Shown here in pieces: positions 63,650 to 64,000 of a DNA stretch of 64,000 bases (the first letter of the stretch is position 1; each line of letters starts with the position of its first letter). The stretch lies in NCBI RefSeq assembly GCF_001625305.1, contig NW_017803998.1, positions 1,887,216 through 1,951,215 on the forward strand, read 5' to 3'. A program made the position numbers and the translations under genes. The notes beneath the pieces are model-generated. The model had not been told where the DNA came from. It saw only the letters and a program-made list of their open reading frames with translations, and made no database searches. Source of the stretch: Branchiostoma belcheri (lineage: Eukaryota; Chordata; Leptocardii; Amphioxiformes; Branchiostomatidae).

Positions 63650-64000
63650 GTAACTACTTGACCCATTTCAATTTTCAAATTTTTGCCTTTATCAACATGT
63701 CATATTGGCACAAGCAGAACATACGCCAAACAGCAGTTACTCAAGCAACTGGATATGATTTTGAAAACGTCAGATGTTTCAGCTAGTATCCACTAGCTTT
63801 CGTCAGTGACTGAGAGACCAGAGGGGAAATGCAGGTTTATAAGCACAAACTATTGATTGATAATGCAAATAGACAATTTTTTGGAAGTCGAAAAAGGAAC
63901 AAAAGTCAGGCAAGTCAAGACAAGAGTCATTATGGCAGGGGTCATTATGGCCCAACAAAGAAAGACTGTCTTGTTTATTGATATCTGCTCATTTTGTACC
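63650..64000. other. Start of intron 80, cut by the window edge
   Basis: Follows the donor GTAACT of exon 80. No further exon or element is recognised in the last 350 bases. Confidence 0.6.

Noticed and set aside
1-64000. Retroviral, LTR or Polinton-type element
   Set aside because: No paired long terminal repeats, gag, integrase, capsid or polymerase text was recognised; the only reverse transcriptase pieces are LINE-type.

Overview
The window looks like one continuous stretch of an intron-rich animal genome, and almost everything in it belongs to a single giant gene on the + strand. The host is probably a lancelet (Branchiostoma-like). I infer this from AT-rich introns littered with tRNA-type SINEs and worn LINE ends, short GC-richer exons, and an invertebrate large-lipid-transfer architecture. 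The species cannot be proved from the sequence alone. No second host gene, RNA gene or CRISPR array was found. The gene enters before base 397 and leaves after base 63649, so its start codon, signal peptide and stop lie outside.

I placed 80 coding exons from GT/AG borders and reading frame. All 79 junctions agree in intron phase, giving about 15.6 kb of coding sequence and about 5,190 residues in the window. Order of parts: vitellogenin-type lipid-transfer N-terminus (397-6763); helical superhelix (8781-11217); a furin-type site followed by a beta and amphipathic-helix region (11764-16869); an M23/LECT2-like domain that has lost one zinc ligand (17389-19470); a basic linker with a second strong furin site (20149-20317); SAP-like motifs (21106-21965 and 24799-24940); eleven copies of a cysteine-marked repeat of about 190 residues (22582-47549); a laminin-G-like domain in one exon (47745-48443); three further repeats packed into one 2,175-base exon (48842-51016); a beta-rich domain (51622-53215); then FN3-like, PAN-like and DPESG-motif extracellular modules to the end.

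Within the array, the introns tell a history. Repeat 1 carries three internal introns (phases 0, 1 and 2), most other repeats keep subsets of them, and repeats 12-14 have none. The best reading is that the whole product is a secreted or extracellular, protease-processed lipid-binding mosaic protein. Its function is unknown to me.

Introns hold microsatellites, minisatellites, several dispersed repeat families, tRNA-derived SINEs in both orientations, worn non-LTR retrotransposon (LINE) pieces, and a pair of MITE-like elements. I saw no retroviral, LTR or Polinton element.
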